This document shows positions 57,339 to 64,000 of a stretch of DNA of 64,000 nt, piece by piece. Position 1 is the stretch's first letter; the number at the start of each line of letters is the position of its first letter. The notes beneath the pieces are model-generated. The model ran no database searches and had not been told where the DNA came from. It saw only the letters and a program-made list of their open reading frames with translations. The translations under genes and the position numbers were made by a program. Source of the DNA: Isoetes taiwanensis (lineage: Eukaryota > Streptophyta > Lycopodiopsida > Isoetales > Isoetaceae). The stretch covers positions 399,447 to 463,446 of the forward strand of contig JAJEKV010000268.1 of assembly GCA_021234155.1 (NCBI GenBank), read 5' to 3'.

Positions 57339-58817
57339 TTAACTAGTCTTGAGAAATCTTAGGTAAAACGGCAGGTTGTCTTCAAGAAACTTCTTAACTT
57401 GGGCCGTCCCTATAAGAGTGACCCAAGTTCGATGATGCTTCTTAGGCGAACGAGCCTCTGGCGTAGCCCTCACCGGGTCTTCTACCTGCGGTCGGGATGT
57501 AAGGGCCTTGATCCTTTGCTAATCTCGCTTTTGGCGTCGGTGGGGTATGGCAAAGTCGAAGAGGTCAAGTGCCATTGCCCTCTTGACTAAGGCGGCATAG
57601 TCGACATTTGTTGCTATTCGAGCATGCTGCCGGAAGCCACGAGTGCAATCGGCATGAACACTCCTTCGCCGCCTGCGGGGTGAACTTGCGGTGAATTCAC
57701 GCTATTCTCCCATCCATCGGCGGCCGGGGAAGTAGTACAGCGACGTATCGTTAATGTGTGTGCGGCTACCGGCTGGCCTCGGCTACGTAAGCGTGCAATT
57801 AAAATATTCCGATCCGGCTCCACAAGTCTTCCATTGTCGCGGTGAGCCTCCACGAGAATGCGATTCCTTCTCCTTTTGGCGGTAATATCGGAGGACTTCG
57901 GCATTAGGATGCACCGATGGTCTTCCGGATCCCCATCTGCTTGGAGGCGAACTCCTCCTCTGGTGGCCTCCGGCTCGTCCATCATTTGCCTTATCTTTGC
58001 TTCATGAAGCACAGATATGGTCGTCTCCCACAATGTGAGTGTGGCCTCCCTCACTTACGGCGAAAAGTCGAGCTCCCCAGCGATGAAGTGATGCGATTTG
58101 CATGGGTTTGTTTGACGGGTTGGTCCGGCACGAGAGCTCCCTCTCCTGCGTCAGGGAAGGTTACGGATGTAGTGGTGGTACTCCTCTCAGATTGATGATG
58201 ATAAAGGGCTAGGCTTGTGATGCCTGCTTGCAGTGAAACAACTCTGATGCTGCGCGGCTCACCTTTCGAGGATTGATCAGCTCACCGCTGCAGCGAAGCG
58301 TAGTTCTTCCGTGCGAGTGAAACAAAATTGTATCGCCGTCGTCAAGAACTCCTCTTCTGGCTATATAGCGGCTACATTTCGCGGTGATCTTTGCCAGCGA
58401 CTGTCGATCTTCCTCTTGCAGCGCTATGGGGTCTGCCTCCGCCGGAGGATGAGGATTGCCCCCCGCTCGGGTTCTGTGTGTTGGGACCAAAGCTAAGGTG
58501 CAGAGAAGTACTTGCTATTTAAGGCATTAGGGACATTGTAAGTGATGGCCTTTCATCGCTTGTTAGTCCGAAGTAGATGTTAGGGACATCGCCCAAAAGT
58601 ACTGTGAAGAGATGGGGCGAGGAGCAAAGAAGTATCCTATACAAGGGGACTTGAACAAGGAGATTCTGCTAACTGAGAATTACCTTAGCTTTGCCTATAT
58701 CTTTGAGGTTGCATTTAAGCTTGGATGTCGATTTCTTTCACAAAGACTTGGAAGATGTCGTTGACATCCGCCAGCGGACATAGGCCTTGTACCATACCAT
58801 GAAATCGTGATGGCCAT
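57339..58817 (-). pseudogene. Extra ORF-B, unit 3
   Basis: ATG position 58,815-58,817; TAA 57,339-57,341. The acidic and KRRRNR parts are recognisable near 57,870-57,960, heavily interrupted. It keeps the same boundaries relative to TATA and gag as in units 1 and 2. Confidence 0.5.
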
Positions 58818-58927
58818 TGATCTAGCAAGAGGGAGTATCAAGCGGATGCGAGAAAGCCTCGGGGAGCTGAAAGATCGCCTAAGCGATGGGGAGCAAAATT
58901 TGCGGGGTGCCAATTGAGAAATGGGGA

Positions 58928-59372
58928 CTTATTTATAGAAAAGGGGGAAACCTAATTTTTGGGTGGCCTAGAATTTCTTTAAAATTAGGCAATTGACCTA
59001 TTAGGGATGCAATTGCAAGTTTGAAGAACTATTTCTAGGGTTTGAGCATGCTAAGGGCAACTCTTTGAACCTATTGTACAACGGAGATCATTTGGTGAAG
59101 AAATGAGTGCGAGGTCTCACCCGTTAGCCCGGCCGATTTCTAAAAATGTAGAAATCTGTCTGGTATGACGTGTGAGTTATAATCCCCTAATTGGGCTAGA
59201 GGATTACTCAATTTAGGTGATCTAAGGCTGTATTCCACTAAACTCATCGAGTTAGGCGAATTGACCCCTTGCTTAGTCGATTTGGAGCTGTTTTGGGCAT
59301 TTTGGGCATGGTCTCACGTTCTTGGCAGATTTCTAAAATGTAAAAATCTGTCTGGTAGCGGCGTGTGAGACA
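58928..59372 (-). promoter_or_regulatory. Internal promoter module B, unit 3
   Basis: CTATAAATAAG at 58,928-58,938 (minus). Palindromes at 59,114-59,176 and 59,311-59,372. Ends and core are kept with one-base changes (TTTCTAAAATGTAAAAAT in the second). Confidence 0.6.
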
Positions 59373-59502
59373 TCATCTCAATTTTGCTCAAAACTCCAAT
59401 TTATTAAAACAAAAAGCTAGGGATCGATATCTTGACCTATTTAAAGCGGGTTTGAGACTTTATTTACACAAAATTTTCTTTATATTAACAAAATTTTTTC
59501 GA

Positions 59503-60826
59503 TTATTCCCACAAAACTCCGTTCACCCTTGATGTGCACAACAAGATACATATCACGCCTCATGAGGTAACCCTCTTCCCGTGCCTTTGTGCGGCCGTTG
59601 AATCTTCAAAATGCTTTCTTATATGTTGTGCCGGTAGCCTCTTGTAAAGCAATGACATCTAAATCGGTCGCAGCGCGTATGCATGTTGTATTCTTGTATG
59701 ACCGGACCAATTTGGAGCGGATCGGTCGTAACTATACGGAAGTGGCGGATCTCCTTGAATGCAATCTTCGGCTTCTTCTTCTTGCTCACTTCTTCCCACA
59801 GTGCTTTCGGGGAGGCTTGGGGCTTTGGTGGAGGGGCTTGATTAATGCGGCTCTTAGAGTGGTGTCGCCTTCAATCGTTCTCACGGTGCTCACGGTAATA
59901 TCGTTATCGCCTCCCACCTTGCCATATAAAGCGTTGTGCTCCTTGATCCTCTTTGGTAGACCTTTGGGGGTCTATCACATATACTTCAGATTCGCGGTGG
60001 CGGGGCTTTGACTCTATCCGTTGGAAAGCGGTGGGGGCTTGCTAAACATCGATCCTCACTCCCTTCTTGGTGCATGCGCTCGGGACCTCTTCCTCGACCG
60101 GGGCTTTGAAGAGCTTGCCCGTCTGCGCCCGACACGTAGTCCCCCATCCAAAGTCGTCGGTGGTGGTGAAGTCTCCCCTCCAAGCGGCTTCGTTGATGGC
60201 AGGACCGGCCCGGCTTCCGAGCCTTTACCTGACTTCTCTTGCACACGCCTTCACGGCTTTGGCCCACCTCTTCTTGGGAATTCCCATTTGGGCGTGAGCC
60301 GAGGTCGTCTTCCCCGACTCTTTGTCCTGCGCTCCGTGGCTCCTTGGCCGTGCTTGTGGGCCAGGCGTCGCGGCGTCGGCCTCTTCTCGGGGGTGAGTTA
60401 ATTTCTTTCTCTCTTCCTGCTCCTCCTGAGTGGATCTACGACACAGGGGTTGCTCTGGAAGTACATTGATGGGCTCACTTTGTTCCTACGCTCTTCTCGC
60501 GTGGTTTGAAAATTATCACGGTATTTGCTCCTAACAGCACGCGCTTCTTTCCTCTTCGCGCAATTTACGTCGAGGATGCGGTTCATGACATCACGGCGGT
60601 CATCCTCCAGAGCTCTGTGTAATTACGGCTTCAGGTCGACCACAGCTTCCACCAAACCTTGGCGGAGTGCGTGGCCCGTGGGAAGCGTTCAAGAATCACA
60701 ATGAAAGGGGCGGTGGCGACTGGAGGATAAAGCGGCTAGAGCTTCCTTAGCGATGCGCTTTATGCGGGCCATCATCTTCACGGTTTGTCGGAGCTAAAGC
60801 GCCGGGAAGATCGCCTTGGCGATCTG
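59503..60826 (-). pseudogene. Extra ORF-A, unit 3
   Basis: Begins near 60,824 (the start codon has lost a base) and ends at TAA 59,503-59,505. The middle and C-terminal parts match units 1 and 2 but clean runs are 60-95 codons. Confidence 0.5.
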
Positions 60827-60874
60827 GCGAAGTTCTAGGGAAGAAACGGGAAAAATGGGAGGGAATGCGGAGTT

Positions 60875-61208
60875 CTATTTATAGGGCCAAATTTTTAGGT
60901 CAACTTTTAAACTACCTTTTTGGGTTTCTAAGGCATCTAAAACACCTAATTAAGCAAGGTCTCCTGCGTTCGCCCGGCCCATTCTAGAATCTAGAAGCAC
61001 ATCTGGTGTGACGTGTGAGGGCTATAGTGAAGACCACTATTAAATTAACATGTATCATGCTAAATCTACTAATTCTTGGCTTAAAATTAGAATTATCAAG
61101 GTATTTTCTTTGTAATTTACAACTTTTTGGTGTCAAGGCGGATATCTCACACGTTAAGCCCGGCAGATTTCTAGAATGTAGAAATGCATCTGGTGGTGAC
61201 GTGTGAGT
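60875..61208 (-). promoter_or_regulatory. Internal promoter module A, unit 3
   Basis: CTATAAATAG at 60,875-60,884 (minus). Palindromes at 60,959-61,020 and 61,143-61,208, the latter with near-complete pairing (CAGATTTCTA and TAGAAATGCATCTGG around GAATG). Confidence 0.6.
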
Positions 61209-61400
61209 TTCCACCACACGGATGTTGGCTCATCAATTTTGGTCTTTTTACGTTTCTATTCATTTTTTAAGCTGTTACTAGCTTAGCATAAACTACAAAA
61301 ATGAAAAAAAATTTTTCTCATTTTTAGGGGTTTTGAGGATCCTATCAAGTTAGTGCTTTGGGAACATGGCGGTGCTTTGCTCTTGGTCTCCAAGAACATA

Positions 61401-61412
61401 GCTCTGATACCA
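61401..61412 (-). other. Primer binding site, unit 3 (exact)
   Basis: Minus strand TGGTATCAGAGC, complementary to the 3' end of plant initiator tRNA-Met. It lies five bases from LTR 4, the 5' LTR of unit 3. It fixes element orientation and primer type. Confidence 0.92.
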
Positions 61413-61417
61413 GCCTT

Positions 61418-63076
61418 TATGGCGTCCCCTACACAGGTATACGGTGCACAGGTATACAATCGAGCAAGTTCATCCCCATACCAGCTCCATGCTAATCACG
61501 AGGGGCCCTCCACGCTGACTTTGCAAGGGTTCGGGTTCGGTGGGAAGAGTGGAAGAGGTCATTGCACCGTCTCCCTCGGGGCCTACCTAGGCTACTTGAA
61601 GGCGTAAACATACATGTCGTTAGCACATACATCAACATCATATGACCATCACGAAGGATGGTCCTCCCACCTCTCTGCATAGACAAAGATCCACATCACA
61701 TAGGGCATCCTACCCAAGGCTCCAGACTCAAAGGGATGGTGGCGGCAGGTCTCGAGTTCATTACGGAGGCCCGGACGGAATTCATGGCAATGGATTTGGC
61801 TGGCATATGAACATGGCTTAGGGTTGTCCACTCCATCCAGCCCTCATTGTGCACACTTTGCGAGTGGTGCGAAAAGTGTCGGGACCCGGCTTTAGCCGCC
61901 CAGGATGCATAGCCAAAGGGCTACTCACGGGCTCATCTCCCGATTCAGATGGGGCGGTAGGGATCACTCCCTCCAGAGATCTACATGCTGACTCAAGGTG
62001 ACTAGAGGCCCTTGCCCGTATTCGTTGAACCCAACTGGAAAGTGAACACCACTTCGCGGTGTCGAGCCCATGCCTTGCCATGCGGTGGCAAGCCATTGGA
62101 CCTAGTCACAATGGTTCCATTAGGCCTTACACACCCGGAGGGACCGTTCAAAGTCGGGACATGAACCTCCTTCTCGGCCCGGTCTGGCCCCTTCACCCAC
62201 ATCCGGTGTGGCTCTTGTGCCCAGGGCGAATCTCGGTGTGCTAGAGAGGCTACTCTAGGACATCAACTACAAAGCTTTGGGTCTCTACCCCCTTCCCAAT
62301 ACAAAGGGAGTTCATAGAGATACATCATCCATATGCTTCACGAGGAGAACTAAAGAACTAGATCTAATCTACAACATAGAGTTAGGTTCTTTGGTTAGAA
62401 TGCTTTATCTAGAGATCTAGAGGGCTGCTATGGGCAATCTAATAGGCTAAACCCTCTTTGATTCAATGACTAAAATAGGGTTTAGACTATCTAATTGGCC
62501 AAATACCTGATCCTTGAGGGGCTCCTCGACTGAGCTCGACCATCCTCTTTGAGGCGGCTCGAATCAAGGAAAACTAAGGATGCAATTCTCGGTGATGCGG
62601 GGGGCGTTTTTGCTGTTGAGGCGGCCAAAGCAGTTCTAAAACCCTAAAATCGAAAATTGGGCAAGTTAGGGTTTCCCACCCTATATAGACAAGGGGTTGG
62701 TTAGGGTTTCCAATTATCCTCTTTTGGCATGTGGGATAAGTGGAAATGGAGCTACTGCCTTTAAGGGCTAGGTGGCCAAATGTGCACACATGGAAATGTG
62801 TGCCCACATTAATGTGTACATTGGAAAATGTGCACATTAATTACCCCTATGGGTGTGGCCCACTTGGCATGAAGTGTCCACTTGGAAATGTGTGCCCACA
62901 TTAATGTGTACATTGGAAAATGTGCACATTAATAGTTACACATATTTACGGCGAGTTGCCCCCTAGGGCTACCCACTGGCTACTGCGCTAAGCGTACCAC
63001 GTCGGCCGGTGGCGTGTCGCGGCGTGGTGGCGATGCGGTATCGTCACGGGGGCGTATCTTTGTTTGAAGCGTCACA
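61418..63076 (-). repeat. LTR 4 (1659 bp), shared by units 3 and 4
   Basis: Runs from TTATGGCGTCCCC to GCGTCACA, with TATATAG at 62,681-62,688. It differs from LTR 1-3 by the same kind of clustered short changes plus more ordinary substitutions in the last 400 bp. Confidence 0.9.
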
Positions 63077-64000
63077 TTCTCCCCACCTTGAATTGATCTT
63101 TGTCCGCGACATCGTGGGTCTCCACCTTGGGATCAACCTAACACGCAATCAGCTTTGATACATCACGATAACTACCATAATCCCTACACATTTATTAAGA
63201 TTACCTTAAGGTAATATTTTTAGGACATTATCACAACATTATATTATGAAATAACTTATCAATTCATAACATCATTAAAACAGGTTACCCAATAATTCAC
63301 TTAACATGACAATTAAGTTTATCAAAATTAAAATTAACGTCCGGTTTCTTCATTCCTTGCAACACATTCCAACAAAATTTGTGTTGCAAGTCTTAAATCT
63401 TCGACCTCCTTGCCCTCCGGGGCGCTCTATTGGCTGCGGTTGACACTACGTTAGTACCATTTAATTATTAATAAAATTTTTGGTTATATGGTGACCACCC
63501 ACCTATCTACATGGATGCATGGCTAATCTCCGGCGGAAGAGGGTGAATCTTCCATTATGGCGTGGAGCGGCCCTATATGCCTATATGCCGCTCATGCCTA
63601 CACCCTAGTTGCCCGGCGTGGAGGATAGGTCCTTCCGTATATGGGGCGTGAAGGCCTGATTCCTCCTATCAAAGCATATATGGGGCTAGAGGTGCTTTTC
63701 CCTATCGATGCATTCCTCAATGACCTCCTTTCTCGAGGGTCGTCTACTTAGTGGGGCAGTAGACTTTCTAATCTACCTTCCACTCGCCCAAAGCCGGAAG
63801 CAGCGGTCATGCCTACATTGACATTACACCCCGCCCTAGAGATCACCGTAGTGGTCCCATCATCGGTAACAACGCGTCGACCCATACTAAGCATAGGTTG
63901 CATCGTGGGATTAATCTTAATTACACAAGAATTAACCTACACAAATCGACATGCTGAGGCGATTTCTTGGGAATGACCTTGCCGTCCCATTGCTCCATAA
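63077..64000 (-). mobile_element. Unit 4, 3' end only
   Basis: Polypurine tract AAGGTGGGGAGAA at 63,077-63,089, then the 3' untranslated stretch. The pol stop TAA lies at 63,932-63,934, with the last 22 codons of pol reaching the window edge. It shows the array has at least four units. Confidence 0.88.

Larger units (their letters stand above)
26841..64000 (-). mobile_element. Tandem array of a Ty3/gypsy chromovirus sharing LTRs
   Basis: Four LTRs (26,841; 38,419; 49,996; 61,418) alternate with three full internal regions (28,467-38,418; 40,076-49,995; 51,640-61,417) and the start of a fourth, all on the minus strand. LTR starts are 11,578, 11,577 and 11,422 bp apart. Assignment rests on the PBS complementary to initiator tRNA-Met, the GGGGAGAA polypurine tract, the order gag, RT, RNase H, integrase, and a terminal chromodomain-like segment (VKWKHLPLEDAT). 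Two extra ORFs precede gag. The array runs off the right edge. Confidence 0.93.

Noticed and set aside
61401-61412. Fragment of a tRNA gene
   Set aside because: The 12 bases match only the tRNA 3' end complement and sit next to an LTR, so this is a primer binding site.

Overview
The window is nuclear DNA of a land plant; I cannot name the species. The evidence is intron-split remnants of a plasma-membrane H+-ATPase and of the exocyst subunit SEC6, a plant-type Ty3/gypsy chromovirus primed by initiator tRNA-Met, a Helitron-like end, a decayed LINE and abundant foldback DNA. Almost nothing is an intact gene.

Region 1 (about 1-26,840) is AT-rich intergenic DNA. It holds an H+-ATPase pseudogene (516-1250, minus), a LINE reverse-transcriptase remnant (1985-2640, plus), four members of a foldback family (about 2880, 7960, 10,496 and 17,005), a multi-exon gene of transposon-like character (13,950-16,448, minus), a Helitron-like 3' end (18,030-18,060), a SEC6 pseudogene (23,338-24,155, minus), two phase-compatible exons of an unassigned gene (24,954-25,293, minus), and many short tandem duplications of 45-280 bp.

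Region 2 (26,841-64,000) is a head-to-tail array of one LTR retrotransposon family on the minus strand, with a period of about 11.4-11.6 kb. Four LTRs of about 1.63-1.66 kb alternate with three full internal regions of 9.8-10.0 kb and the start of a fourth, so neighbouring copies share LTRs. Read 5' to 3' on the minus strand, each internal region has a PBS (TGGTATCAGAGC), a leader with two palindromic repeats, a TATA box, extra ORF-A, a second pair of the same palindromes, a second TATA box, extra ORF-B, gag-pol (gag, RT, RNase H, integrase, chromodomain), a 3' untranslated stretch and a polypurine tract.

The most unusual feature is this duplicated cis-module (two 60-72 bp palindromes about 130 bp apart, then a TATAAATA box) in front of each non-gag ORF. 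It suggests a retroelement with two internally promoted accessory genes, perhaps regulators acting on the palindromes; that function is inference. All copies carry many small indels concentrated at the same GC-rich words while AT-rich stretches match almost perfectly. Base-calling error in methylated repeats could therefore explain many of the frameshifts, and these ORFs may be more intact in reality than they read here.
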